From the NCBI GenBank assembly GCA_021234535.1, contig CM037843.1:39123200-39187199 (forward strand): a DNA stretch of 64,000 bases, read 5' to 3'. The DNA comes from Stichopus chloronotus. Taxonomy: Eukaryota > Echinodermata > Holothuroidea > Aspidochirotida > Stichopodidae. Positions 37,101 to 52,100 of this stretch are shown piece by piece. A program made the translations under genes and the position numbers. Positions within the stretch are counted from its first letter, which is position 1. The number at the start of each line of letters is the position of its first letter. A model generated the notes under the pieces. The model searched no databases and was not told the origin of the DNA. It saw only the letters and a program-made list of their open reading frames with translations.

Positions 37101-40100
37101 GTTAACAGTATTGTGAGTATTCCTTTCCACTTACTCTTGGTCATCATAGAAACATTGGCAGACATCTTGTATACTTTGTGGACTTCTTGTATCCACTTTT
37201 GCATTGGTCTATGGATAGTGACATCCCGATAGATGTGGGATTGTGAACTCCTCCTACTTTATAAATCCTTTGCCATTCATCTGACTCATGCATTACATTG
37301 TCTGCATCATCATCCATATCCTGTCTTTGTTTCATGTAGGTTAACGGAAGCAAGTTGGTCACTCTGCGCTGCGAAAACGATCGTCCAGTGGACTGTGGTT
37401 GCGAAGAACTCTGTTGTATCCTGTGAAGATTTGAGATCTTCCTTGGATGGAACGGGAGATATAGCCAGTCAACTGCTGGTCTACATCTGGAGGAACTGGG
37501 ACCACCCTGTAGATGTAAGCTAATTAAGCAATCTTATGATTAAGAGAGATTGAAAGGATGGTTTTGTATTGTACTCATTACACATTTAACTCTTATTGTA
37601 CTCATTTAATGTCTTTCTGTACTCATTAAATGTTTAATCTCTTCACATGTCCTATGCTGGTGGATATATTTGACTTGTTAAGTTTTTCTTACATTTCATT
37701 TAAACTTCCTTTTCTATAACTGGTTTATATTTATATATCTCATATGACTTGTTTTAGGATTTCTTATATTTCTTGTGGACCTTTTACGTCTCACACATTG
37801 CACATAGGGCCTCGGGCGGAGATTAGCTTTGGCTCACCAAGTCTTACCCTTTTTAAGCAATATTTAAATAAAATAAAATGTAATAATTCATTCAAAAATA
37901 AGAGAAAATGTCAAAAACATTTGCTGTCAGTGGTATCATATATTTATACTTTAATACCTCTTCCTGAGCCAATAATTTCCAGCTGTGAGTTTTAATAATT
38001 TGTCTTTGTCACCTGTCACCTGCTCAGTTGCCTGTGTCTGTAGCTTCCGTTTCCTACCAATGTTATTTGTAACAGTCTACTTCTCTGTAGTTACTTCGAT
38101 AATTTTATGTCTAGTTTCCAATGCCAGTTCTGTTTCATGTGGCTTTTGGTACATTTGGTATTTACTGTTGTATTTACAAGTACAGTTGCACTTACCATGG
38201 TATAATGAGTTATTGCTGAAGGCTTGTTCAGTGCTTACACCATTGGACAGAATTATTCAAACAGTCATCCTTTTGGGAGCTGATCAGATGCAGTACTTAT
38301 TATTCAGAGCATGCTGTGCTACTTGGAAAGAGTTGCTCATTTAATTGTCATTGGATTTGCTTCATTACTTCTCACAAATCATAGGTCTTATTGCCTTTCT
38401 CTCTTGGTGGCATCTCCAGATCTGACATGCAGAGTTTGAGGTTACAAATGCAAAGAAATTTAAGTCTGCAATTAGTTGTGAATAGCTTTAGAGAGCTATC
38501 GACAAGATCCCAAATTTTGAAGTACTATTTAAGTAGCATGATAATTACACAACTTTTTGAATGCACAGTTTAAAGTGATGAATCTTTATTTCAGGTTACA
38601 ATATCTTGTGAAATACCATGCAAAGGGAGATCATTCGCCAGTTACTTACATAAACGATTCCAAAGTTGCAGGTGGTTGGACATTGTGTGGTGCCCCAGTC
38701 AAACCTTTCCTTTGACCCTTTCACCTTTGACCCTTTCATCTTTGACCCTTTTACCTTTGACCCATTTAATTCAATAGTGTAGTTTAAATGACCTGAACAT
38801 AGAGTTTTTTTCTTACAATATACTTGTCTTCACTTCACAGGGCATCAGGCATCAATGTAGAAGTATATTTGAGAACCTTATCCACATTCACAGCATATGC
38901 CAGCAAGGTAGGTCTTCTTTTATTTACTGAAGCTCTTGCACTGCTCTTCAAGATTTTGTTTGTCATTTTATTGTTTGTTTGTTTCTATTTCCATTGTTAC
39001 AACAGTGCGTAACAAGAAGATACGCAAACAACATCAAATGAAGTAAAGAAAGAAAGTAAAAAGATCATTCAACACAAAAACACAAAAGGAAAGGAAAAGG
39101 AGAGAAAAGAAGCAAAGAAAACTTTACGAATCCCTCCCCTAGACATAATATAACAAAAACTAAATTTCAGGGCATCATATCTCCACCAACAAAATTTGAA
39201 TGAACATAGCAGTGTTACAACAGTAATCGTGAAATCATTATAGCTGTGTACACTTTTCAAATTTCTAAGGTCAGTATTATGTTTGCGCCATGTTTTTGTA
39301 CTACAGACAGAAACACTCATAGCTTTCAATGCTATATGGACAGATATTTGAAAAACATTATCACTTTGGCGAGCATGTGAATTTGCAGCCTTCTGTTATG
39401 TCTTGAATTGCAGTCTTGAATATTGGTAGGTAAAGTGTCATTTGCAGCTTTAAAGAGTGGCAGGGATGTCTTAAATTCCACAAGATCTTAGAGTTTTAAA
39501 ATTTGCATGTCAATGAAAAGTTTGTCACTTTGGTTGTTGAACATAGCATTGTAAACCAATCTGATGGCTTTCTTCGTCAACACATAAACTCAGTGAATAT
39601 TGCCTTTATATGTATTTCCTCACACTTCTAAACAATAGTTGATATACATCATCTTCATTGATCTGACAGCCAACAATTTGCTTAAATTGTACATAACCCC
39701 AATACTTTAAGCCACTTAACTCATTTGATCTGCTCCTTCCAATTTACATCACAGTCAATAACCACCCCAAGAAATTTGTGAGTAGATACCCTTCCTATAA
39801 CATATAGTAATATTGTAGTGACCCTTTTATTTTGAAAATACCATATAATTGGTCTTATCAACATTTAGCAACAATTCATTCACCATACACCACACTCTTA
39901 ACTCATTTAAACAATACTCTAAACTCCCTTAAGACCACACATAAAAGTGAACTGAACTGCTGAATATTATTCCCAGAGCAGAGTATGATAGTGTCACAAA
40001 AATGATTAATTTAACCATATCGGACAATATTACAAATGTCACCGATATATAAAATAAATAGTTTAGGCCCTAAGATAGATCCTCGAAGCACAACATATTT

Positions 40101-43100
40101 GATGCTTGCTAGATCAAGGTCATTGATATGTACAAACTGTTGTCTGTTGGAAAGATAGCCAGAAATCCAGTCATTTGCTATTCCTCTTATACCATAATAT
40201 TCCAGTTTCTATAGTAATAAAGTATGATTAATTGATCAAATGCTTTTATTAAAGGCAAAACGATAGTATTTCAACCACATTAAATTGTATTTCATGTCAT
40301 AATTTTGAACATTTCTCTCATAAACACAAATATTTGTACTTCGGGTTCCAAGGTACTGATAATTGTTCTTCTTGTTTTTTTTCTTAGGTGAAACGAGTGA
40401 AGATCCCTTCTTAGTTCAGATTTTTGATACATTGATGAGTTCCAGTTGGCATGTTAGAAGCAAATATTCATTGCTGGTATCACTGGTCCCATATTTCAGA
40501 GTGGAAAAGATCCTGCTGTTATACCCTACCATTGCAAGAGATCTTTTGATGTCAATGACAGATCAATCTATAGCACCATATGTAAGTAACCACCAAAACT
40601 TCAGTCATGACAAAACTTCGATTGGCAATGCGCTTTTTCGCTTTTATTTTGCTCACTCAGAAACCTATAAAGTGATTTGCCTGACGTATTTTTTTTCAAG
40701 CTGGAAGGTCTTCCTATTGATATGTAACATGTGCATCTCTTTATTTTTTGTTACAGGCAAGTGAACTTTTGGAGAAGTTATTCCTTCAGCACTTCAGTGA
40801 AATTAAAGACAACTGCAATGATTGGTATGATGCTTGGATACGTCCATCTTTGACACTCCTTCAGGAAGGCTTGCTACAGAATGAGCAAGAAAAATTTTTG
40901 AGTCAGGTCAGTGGGCCCATCTGTACTGGAAGAGAATTCCAGCAGATTTTCTCCAGTGTATGAATAGTGACTTCAAATATGATCTGGTGTTTATGAATAA
41001 AGTTCAAAACATCACTGTTAGTGATGCATGATTCATTTGCGGAAGGTGAAATAAATTATTCACGTTTACAAAGTGATTTGATTTATATAAATGAGAAGAT
41101 GTAAATGTTGTTGTCGCAAATCTTGTAGTCGAAAGTTGAAATTTCCACATTTTCTTTTTGTTTTTTCAGTACTTTATACGGAAGGTTATCAAGTACAATC
41201 CTCACAGTCTTGCCTTTGTCATCCACTCCATGGATTCAAATGTTGCCATGGCAAGACGTGGTGAGAGAAGACTCAGCATCTTGATAATGTGGCTGAAAGT
41301 CGCCAGGACTGCTGGGACCTTACCAAGTGGTGGTGAAATTGCCCAAGTTGAACCTACACAGCATCTTTGGAGAGGTATCATTGCTATGGCTACACTACAG
41401 CAAGCCCTTTGTTGTAGTGATAACCAAGTAAGTGCTCTTTGTGATTTTAAAACTACCCATCTTTCTTTGAAAGGCCACAGTCACAACTTGCACGTAACCT
41501 TGTCCCGATCAGTTATATCTCCTTGAAGGTGTTGTCGGCTAATGTAACATTTTTCAGTAGATCTCATTGTCTGTCTCTGTTTAAAAAAGCATCTTCTCCT
41601 CCATGAGTGGTTACCCTCAGGGAAATATTATTCTTAATATTTAGAATCCAAATTTATCTTGAAGTATGTTTCTAAAGACTGTATCAGTGGCTCTTGGGCT
41701 TGAACTGATCAACTTTTTTTGTGTGTGAAGTGAACGTGGACTTCTTTTATGAAGTCTCTTGTCTATTTTCATTTTGATACCTGCAAAGATTATTTTGGAT
41801 GCTTTGGGTCTATTATGTGACTCTAATAAGACAACAGAAGAATTAACGGAAGATGAACTTGAACTGTTACAAGAGTGTCTCCCCCTTCATATGGCCAACC
41901 AATCAGCTTCTTTCAGACAACAGATGGTGGCTTTAATCAAAAAGGTAAGTTCTACCACTGAACTTGTTATATGCCAATAGGTAATTGCTGTTGATTGAAA
42001 ATAGTTAATTTGTGTTAAATATAAGTGTAAGGTTGAAGTGTGGGTCTTATATACAGATTTGTACCTTGAAGATTATTCTGCTTATTCTAAAATAACTTCA
42101 AGGAGCCTTTGTTTTTTCCAGGGCTCATTGTTTTTTTTTTGTTTTTTTTATATAGTTTTAGTCAGAGGGGAATGGGGGCGCTTACACTATTCAGAATTTT
42201 CAAGTCTTCTGTTTGCCATGCAAATGTAATAGGGGAATCTTAGGTTGGTAACAATGATTTTGATAAAGGTATATGAATTAATGTTTATGTAATTTTGAAA
42301 ATTATCGGTTTTATTTCCATGCGTTTTGTACCTTTTCCATTATCACACCATCCCTGTTGAGGTTGCCAGGAGATTTGATTGGCTACTTTTAATGTTTCTT
42401 GTTATCAAAAGATGCTGTACAGGATGAGAGAAAGTTCAAAAGCTTTTGAAAAATCACTCAGCAAAGCAAAGCTGAGAGGGGATAGCTGTAAAGAAGACAT
42501 AATGAGTGGAAAGATAAGGACTTACAAGGTAAGAACTGGTGACTCAGTTACCATGGAAATACCGGAAGAAGTACCCATTGATTAGTACTTTAAGCTGTTT
42601 GCAAGTGTCTTACAGTCTTTTGAAATTCTTGAATTGCATTGAAAATTCAATACTGCAAACATGGAAAAAAAAGAAGCTGGTGTGATCAAAGTAAAATTAT
42701 TTATGTCATTATGTATGAGGTACCATTTGACAATTACTATTTGTTATAAATTGCATTGATAATGGCATTATATGGCCTATAAAATTCTTTCAAGGTTGAG
42801 ATATGATGCAACTGTTTTTAGCAAAATATTACCTGTGATATAATGGAAACGAAACAAATTATATGACTTATAATTTATTATGTGACATATAATTCATTAT
42901 ATGTGATATAATTGAACAAAACCCCTTTTTTGTGATAAAGTAAAAACAAAACAAATTATAGGATATATAATTCATTATATGACATTTAATTAAGGAAAAA
43001 CACATTATATGTCATATAAAAGAAACGAAACAAATTGTATGAGATATGATTCATTATATGTCATATAATTAAAAAAATCTCATATAATAGGTTTTTCTGT

Positions 43101-46100
43101 AATTATATGTCATATAATGAACTACATGTCACATAATTTGTTTTTGTTTCTATTTTATCACATATATGTGTTTTTGTTTAAATACATGTAGTGTGATGGA
43201 TGACATGTTGTATTATCTGTTTCCTTTCTATTATATCACATGGAAGGTGTTTTTGTTGAATTATATGTCATGTAATGAATTACATGTCATATAATTTGTT
43301 TCATTTCCATTATTTCACATACGATCTGCTTTTGTTCAATTATGTCACATACAATGACTTATATGTCATACAATGAATTATATGACAATGTCATACAGAA
43401 TGTTTAGTTTTATTATATCACATATAATGTGTTTTTGTTCAATTACATAACATAAAATGAATTATATGTCATTTAATGAATTATATGTTCCTATAATTTT
43501 TGTTTTTATTAGATCACAGATAATATCTCTGCTAAAAACATATGTATCACACTTCAAACATGTAAGAATTTTATATTCCATATGATGCCATTATATTAAT
43601 TTAGAACAAATAATAGTCAAATGGTGCCTAATAAGTATGCTCCTGAACATGTCTGTAAGTTGTCATGTATGTAAACTGTAGGGCAGTTCATCACTAGTTG
43701 TCTTTAAGTATTGCATTGTGTCCTTCAACAAGCTACAGTAGTGCTATGAAGATTTCAGTGATACTTATGATTTCGAATTGCATTCTCTTCTGTTAAAACT
43801 CAATATGTCGATGATTGAATTCATGGATCTAACCTTAGGGGTCGATTTGTTTCAATTTTCAGGAATTCTTGGCAAAGTTTTTGCAGATGCTGATGGAAGG
43901 CCTCAGCCCTGGGTGCAACTATCCTCAGAGAGCAACATCTCTTTTAATCATAACAACTGTCAGAACAATATTCAAAGGTGCTCTTCTTAGTGTCTTAAAC
44001 ACCATCTGTTGTTCTGTGTCCAAAACATTGTCATTTACTTAAATTTTGGAGACCTTTCGTATTTAAATTAAGCATACAAAAGAGATATACAGTAAGTCAA
44101 TCCTGTGTTGTTGAATTTATCAAGCTAGGTAAGATGAGTCATATGACAAAAATGGTCTGTGACAGTATTTTGTGATTTGGCCCATCCCAAGGGAACATAA
44201 CCACCCCTTTGAAATAGTAACTTCTGTTCAGGCTAAAAATACTCCACTTGGCCAAAAAAAAAAAAGGCAGACTGTAGGCTTTTTAAACAGAGCAAGAAAT
44301 CTTTAATTGGCACCATTTTGCATTGTTTAGCATCTCAATTATCAGAAATTTCAAGGGGTCATGTTGAACCTTCTCCCCTCAAACCCCCACAAGCAATGAT
44401 TCTGTGATCATGTATGCATTTTGATTGTGCCCACATCCCGCTCTTAAAAATTAGCAGAGAACACTGTAAGCATGTGAGGGTATGTATTATATCATATATG
44501 TCACTTTGAAGGCTTTGATCCTTGTTTCTCCCTTCCCTATTAATACCCTTTGGTATAATTCAACCAATATCCATAATGCATTACTAATTCATGAAAATTT
44601 CAATTGATTAATTGTGACATTCTCTCCCTGTTGGTTTCTCAGGTGAGACTTGTGTGATACTTGACTACGAGTCACTCTGGAATGTGAGATACTCTGCTCT
44701 GTTGCTCCATCGATTGACCGACACTTTCGATGCCAACAAAATCATGACCTTTAACCTTTTGAAAGACCTGAAGCAGGATTGCTTAGGCTGGGAGGTATTT
44801 TTGACTCTTACTTCCTCATTGGTCTGCATTTGATGAATGTTGGTAGTTCACTGCAATGAATACACAACTCTCACTTACCAGCATTTGTCGTTTATTTGTG
44901 ATATTTGTTATTTCTATGGGATATATTCAAATCTGGTCATTGTGACCTGCAGCCAATATTGTGCCATAGTACCTATATTGTAGCTAACTCTATAGCTATG
45001 GCACTCCATGTAGCTATCTCTTACAAAGTTCAAAGAAGAATTTTCAATCCACCCCCCTGTGCAAAGAACCCTGCTCTTTTATTTGCCAGAAAAGGTTCCT
45101 TGTTGCTATGGCAATGATTTGTAAATCTTGGATGGAACTGTTGGGTCATTTTGAAATTATATGCTTGAATCTCACTTCCAAAGGTAGCATTAGACCCTGT
45201 GCCCCTTTCCAATGTTGCACAAAAGTAGTGAATGTATGCTGTAAACTGTAATTCTTTAGCCAACATTGAAAAGGGAAGCATGGTGTTCCAACGAGTTTCA
45301 TCCAAGATTGTAGCTTGTAGTGGTTTTTTGCAGTTTGGGGTGTATGTGTGGAATGGCTGCATTACATAACAGATTATGTATGTAAATGATATTTCAGTGC
45401 TCTGTGGGGGGGGGTCAGTCCAAATGTGTTGCATATTCCATCTCTTTCCTCAGGATCCAGAAGAATTGAAAAAGATGTATAAATGTGCCCTTAGCTTGGC
45501 TGCAAGTAGCAAGCCTCATCACTGTGAAACAGCTTCATATCTTGCAAGGTTAATTGCACAACAGAGTAGACCACCACTCAAAGAATGTCAAGGCAGAGGT
45601 GGAATCGTTAGAGCAGTATTGGAGGACTTATCTGAAAATCTGGAAACGCAGATAAACAGAGGACATTCATCACTGCTAGAGGCTGCAGTCAGTGGGCCAA
45701 TGTATGGTATACTACACTGTATCAGGGAATTATTGTCAGATGTTGATCCCAGGTAAGAGCACTGTTTTTGGTATTCCAGAGTATTAAATATGGTCTCCTA
45801 TGGTTATTTTCCAGGTTAAGTATGCCATTGAAAGTAATTAACCTGTTAACTTTCCTATCAAACCATTCCACTTATGACGATTTATCAACACAATTTAATA
45901 TGCATTTAAGTGTAAAATCTATAGCCCTTCCATAATGCTATTTATAGAGCCATCTGTCTGAATAATAAATGATATTTCTTTTTCTATGAGTAGTAAGATA
46001 CCACTGTACAGATACCACTGTGATTTTCATTTTAACTTTTGTACTTACACATTCCTATTTCAGAGAAGTTGTGAAGGATTCAGAATGGGCCAAGCTCTTT

Positions 46101-49100
46101 CAGAGAATTCTGTCTTTATGTGTGGAGGTGGCTGAGGTAGCATCACCAACAGTTTGTAATTCGTCACCAGAAGGTTATATACCAGAAGCAGGTGAGACTA
46201 CCGGTACTCTAGGGTGCATTATTTGAATACGTGAGATAGCAGGAAAACTTTGAAGTTTAATATGTGGATGTGAGTGATAATGAAGCATGAATGTGACTGT
46301 AATTTATCATCAGAAGGGTATGTACAGTACCCTGAAATTGGCACAATTAAGGAATCCATCGCCGATATTTTAAATGTCACAAATGAGCCCTTATTTAGAG
46401 GAAACGTACCTGAAATCGGTTCATAATCGTGAAATACGTAATTGTGGTTAGATTCAAGAAGGTTAGGCTCACTTCAGTAACGTTGCCACAGTGATAGCAA
46501 GTAATTTTTGAAGGGAGCGCCAATTTTGGGTGCTCGCCAATTACGGGGTACTGTATATATATATATGAGAAACAGATGAGATGACAGGTACTGAAAGAAT
46601 GTCAGTAGAATACTTGAGGTACAATCGTGTTATAGAGACATTATGCAGCTTGTAGTTTTATGTGTGGATGTCAAAGATAATGCAGTTCGCTTGGCTGGTT
46701 CTTTGTAATTCATGATCTGAATGGTATATATGAGAAGCAGATGAGACCAAAGGTTGATAAAGTTAAACTGAAGGTAGTATGATCAAGAAATATTACAGTT
46801 TGTACTGTGTGACCTGTTGTGTGAATTTGTAGAGTTAACCTCACTCTGGTACATCAAAGATTCAAGCAAATACAGTTTGAAGCTATCCACTTACATGCTG
46901 TGAATAGGTAAAGAAGATCTGTGGTAGTCCAGTTTAGATTGATACTGGAGGGAGGTCATAGTGTTAAAGATTATCAAGGGTAACAGTTTCTTGACTGTGC
47001 AATAATTGTGTGAAGGTAGGTAAGAAAATTGCTTGGTATATATGCAATCCAGGAAGTTTTGGAGGCTTTTATTTTTGTTTTCTTTGTAGAAGACATGTAC
47101 AGTAAGGAAAAGAAAATTGAACCATCAGGGGGTGCAGTGTCAAGTCACCTTGAGGTATTTCATGTGACCCCTCAGATGATCTTGGTGTGTTGTTGGAGGA
47201 GCATGAAGGAGGTATCTTTGACCTTAGGTCACCTTGCTCTAACCTTGCCAATTGAGGGGGAAGGTGAACAACAACACTCACTCTCAGTGAAACAGGTAAA
47301 TTATGAAGTATAACAAAATAAATAATTCTGTAAATAGCCTGTGAAATTGAGACCATGGTTTCATTTCACTAATACAAAGAAATCGTATTACTTTGAGGCC
47401 CTTTCATTAATCTATTTTCAAAGTTTGCCTATACTACAAAGTAAATCCTCCCCTATATTTGTACACCTGTCTGTGGTAATCGTTACAATAGAAACACAAC
47501 TCTCATACCTATTTACTGAAGTGTGCTAGTGTGTTTGCTATCAGTGGTCATTTACTTCAGATTGTCGTTGGCATCCGTAACCCTGTTGTAAGGGCTCTCT
47601 GAGGTGCAGTTCTTCTGATTTCGCTGCAAATATTGTAGGTCTATTAATGGTGGAAATAATAGTGAAAGTAGGGACAACTATCTTAGAATCCACAAAGATA
47701 GTTACTGAAGTTGGTGTCGTTGTGAGAAGAGGTGTGTTGAAGATGGAAGAGCGGTGGTTGGGGTTAAGTAAATTTATGCAGCTGAATCATTGGTCATGAC
47801 TTAAATTATTGTTACTAGTTAGCTGTGCTGTATTCTTTTGTACACTTTGTCCTATGTTTGTTTGTAGGTGGAAGACATGGGAAAGTTGTATCTGAAGCTT
47901 TTAATGGAGTCCAAACATCGTGGTGCCTTTGAACTGGCATATGCTGGCTTTGAGAAGCTCTGTAAGAGACTGTGGAGGTAAACTGTTTTATTGTCAAAAG
48001 TGAGGTTTTTGCACGTAAGGACCAATGAAAGAGGATGTTACTAATTTTATTAATTGCCAATGGCATACATAGCAAATCAGTAAAATTAACAAAAAAAAAA
48101 CAAATGTACGTTAATTGAGATTGCATTTAAACTTAGAGGACTTAAAGGAGAATAAGTGAAATTTTGATCAATGCATTCTTAAGTGGTGAGAGACAATTCA
48201 CAAGCTAAAATTAAAAGTAACAAACAGTTACGAAAAATTGAGTTAAAATTGTGTTTTCAGTCAAATGAGAGAAACCTGACCACAGAAATGTTTAATGTTA
48301 AAGCTGGATGTGCTATTTGATGAAAAAGTAGTTTTACTGTTAATCTTTCATTTTTCTTTTCCATTTGATACCAACCTGTGAAACAACATCTACACATGTT
48401 ATTTTTAGAAGAAAACACTCGTGTTAATTATGGTAAAAGGAAGGAGAATTAAACTTTTGGGGACTAAATACAGATAATTATGGAGATTTTCTTTTCAAAA
48501 TCATTAAAATTGTTTGGAAATATTTGGATTTTAATTTATTTTGGGCAAATAGATCACAGAGTTTTTGTGTTTGTAGTTTACTGCAACTGTAAGAAGAATG
48601 GCCAGTCCTGTGGTGCACTTTTGAAAGTGCAAAAATAACAAAACATTCTGCTTTTGAGTTTAGTTTCTACTCTAAATCTTTGCATAATATACCTTCATAT
48701 CTTATTGGTAGACAGACTGCACAGAATTAAATGTAAGGGTCTCTTGTACAAACTACTGATCATCTTTTAAACTTATTTAATCACTGTAAGTGGCATGTAA
48801 ATGAAATACAGAAAAAAGTAGAATTGTGAAAAGCATTGATGCTTGGTATACTCTTTGAACACTTTGTTTGATTTATATAAATATAAGAATTCCTGCTTTG
48901 AATTGTTACTAACAGAGGCTACATAAAATGTAACCAAATTTGAAGGAATCTAGAACCAGTGTCAATAATAGTTCAATTTCTGGTTGCTGATGATGTATTG
49001 TAATCTTTGATGTGGAATTGATTGAAATTTCATACTCCATACCATTGTTAGTTGTAAAGTATTGTAAGCACAATAGAAAAGTCCAAAATTATTTCAGTGA

Positions 49101-52100
49101 CCGAAATATTTGAATCTTGTTCTTTTATTATCAGGTCAAGTAATCCCAAATTGACGTCTCTTCCTAAGAAGTGGTTGCATGACCTCCTGTTTGAGGTCAC
49201 TGCAGGGATGAGGCCATTATGTGCTACCAGGAGGAGTGCTGGACTGCCTTTTGCCATTCAGGTCATACCACTTCCAGAGATTTAAAAGTCTAGGCATTTG
49301 AATCAACAAAACACAACTAGAAAGGGAGGTGTGGTATAAAGTGGGGACGATAACTGAATGTTTGTGGACTAAAAGCCTGATTGAACTGGGTTATTCTTTT
49401 GATGCACATCGCTTAAAAATCGATTTAAATTCTGAATCACATATTTTTATGACTTTCAACTCTTATTTATTAATGGTTAAATTAGGAAAATGCTTTCATT
49501 TCTTCAATTAATAATTCTCTCGTAGAACATGACTTAAAACTAACATTCCCCTATGTTGCCCTCTCATCTCACAGGCAGTTGTTGCTACAGAACCAGATGT
49601 GCTTGGTAAAAGGAATTTCAAAGAAACAATGATGGCTTTGATTAAAATTGTGTCTGACTTAAGCACTGGCAGAGAAGCTGAAAAGGTTGGTCTTTTTGCA
49701 GTTGATGTTATGTGAGAAACCAAGTGGCTGCTTCAGATGGAATTTCTCTCACAAGAACCATACTTGTGGCCATCCCAATGTTTTAATGCCTCAAATGTAA
49801 AAGTATGCAACCTCCCTGGAATCCAACTGGGGGAATATTTTTCAAATTTGTGTCATGCCTTTCAAATATCACATGCAAGTACTTGCAAGTACATGCAAGT
49901 ACATGCAATGAAAAATTGAAAATAATTCAAGATATATGTACATTTTAGGACTGTTAGCATTAAAGCAGTATGTACTGTTATTTCTGCATTTTTGAAAGTG
50001 AACCAAAGGACTGACTATACTTCTTGCAGTTGAACAATGTTACCCTTATTTTGCCCTTTTTGTCCAAAATAAATAAAAGTTAACCAATTTTCAAAAGAAA
50101 TGCTTTTGATATCAGATGGAATATCAACAGTTACAGCTATTTTGTCTTCATTAAACAACACATCCTGCCTTGCTGGCAGGTCTTGCTCAGTATGAATCAG
50201 GGTGTGGTGTATGTGAACATAGCAAAGCCATAAGTGGAACATGATCCATATGGACTATTGTCAGAGGTTCTGTTATGACATTGTAATATGCCATCTTTCA
50301 TCTCATTGTTTTTTTTTTGAGCAGGTCCACGCTCTCAACGTCCTAAGAGCATTGTACCGTGACACCCGACTCGGAGAAGAAGTCTTTCAGTTCCTCGCTG
50401 ATGGTGTCAAAGCGGCAGTGACCGGATTTGGTGCTCAGCAGTGGGCGGTATGCTCCATATCTTTCACAGTCTGTGGGTGAAGTTTGCACTACCAAATCAA
50501 GGATACCACCCTCAAAGGATGCATTGTCATTTTGGATAGCAGAGGGGAGTGGTGTGAGGGGGGGTGGTGGAAGATTGGAGTAAAGGTGATACTAGAGTGC
50601 TGTGATATATTTTTTCCTTAAAGGGAGAAAAGTGGGATGGCGTAAGATATCTCTTGGACTTAATTTCCAAAGTACTTTGTTATAACTTATTGAATTTGGT
50701 CAATATGATATAATATGTCACTCATGTCTTGGGTGTTCTGTGTCACTCTCCTTTATTTTGATGGTTCATTCAATGCAACTTTGAAGAAAAAGAGAAGTTT
50801 TCTTCTTAAGTATCTTTATGTAAGCCTAGCAGTGTTGTGTATTCCAATATCTCATTTTTATATGAGTGTTGCTATATATTTGTGATTGTTGTGAAAACAC
50901 AATTGCTTCAGATTCTTTTATGTTAAACATACTGCTATTTCTGTCAACTACACCCTGTTGTGTAACTGGTAAATCTGTATTTCCTGGAATCATATTGAGC
51001 ATGGTTTTGTCATAGGCATCAATGAGTATCTGCATGTAAAGACCTTGCGGTAATTTGTTCTGAGCATAACCTGCAAGGACTATATCTTTCCCCTTTTCAC
51101 CAATCACAGGTCAGAAATTCTTCTACCCTCCTCTTCAGTGCTCTGGTTACAAGGATATTTGGAGTCAATCGAGAAAAAGATGAACTCAGCAAGAAAAATT
51201 GGTAAACCTTTTTGAAATCCTTGCCTAGAGCATTGTTTGTGTCAGCTTTACTACATTCACACTCAAAACATTAATCCACTGCTCTCATTGTGCTATGGTC
51301 ATTGTGATGCACTGATTTAGAGGTGAGAATTTGTCTTACCATCTTCAAACTACTGAAATGACCAGGAGATATGTTCATGAAACAGCAAATTTAGAAAAAG
51401 ATCAAATATGTAATCTGAAGAAGGGATTCTTAATTGCTGTGAAGTCTGGAAATAACCTTTATATAAAAATAAGTCCAGGCTATGGGAATACCAATAAAGT
51501 GGGAACTTCAAAATATTCTAGGAGACATCCTTTGATCACATTTGGAAAGAATAATCTCATACTCTAGTTTCTTGCTCATTTCCTTCAGTTTAATTTTTGG
51601 TTCCTTGTATTAACAAAGGAACCTATGCAGTCAAGTCGGCGTATGTATGTGTGTATTTGACGCCATTGGAATGCAAGGTATGTGGCACGATAACTCAATA
51701 ATCAAGTGCTCAATTTTTCTCAAACTTGGTGTTTACGTGTATCATATTGAGTAGATGTGCCCTATCATTTTTGATGCTCATATCTTGCATATTAATGAGC
51801 GAGCAGGACTAACTGTCACGATTAGAATGCGAGGTATGTGGTGCGATAAATTAATAATCGAGTGCTCAATTCTTCTCAAACTTGGTGTGTACATGTATCT
51901 TATTGCATAGATGTGCTTTATTGTTTTTGGTGCCTATATCTTGCATATTAATGGGGTGGGCTGGACATAATGTAAAATTTTTGATATGGCAATATCTTTG
52001 CAGTGCCTTGTCCAATTGGCTTCAGATGTGATGGGAATGTGTTGTTAGATATCAGGTATCTTACGGCATTTTTATATTCTATGTCTCTAGCATTTTTGGC

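Noticed and set aside
38604..38672. Possible THADA exon after TTTATTTCAG, reading LQYLVKYHAKGDHSPVTY
   Set aside because: The reading frame of exons 9 and 10 joins directly and matches human THADA without a gap; this segment has no counterpart and no good donor.
48143..48200. TTAA-AGGAGAATAAG as another foldback end
   Set aside because: No inverted partner found within the intron.
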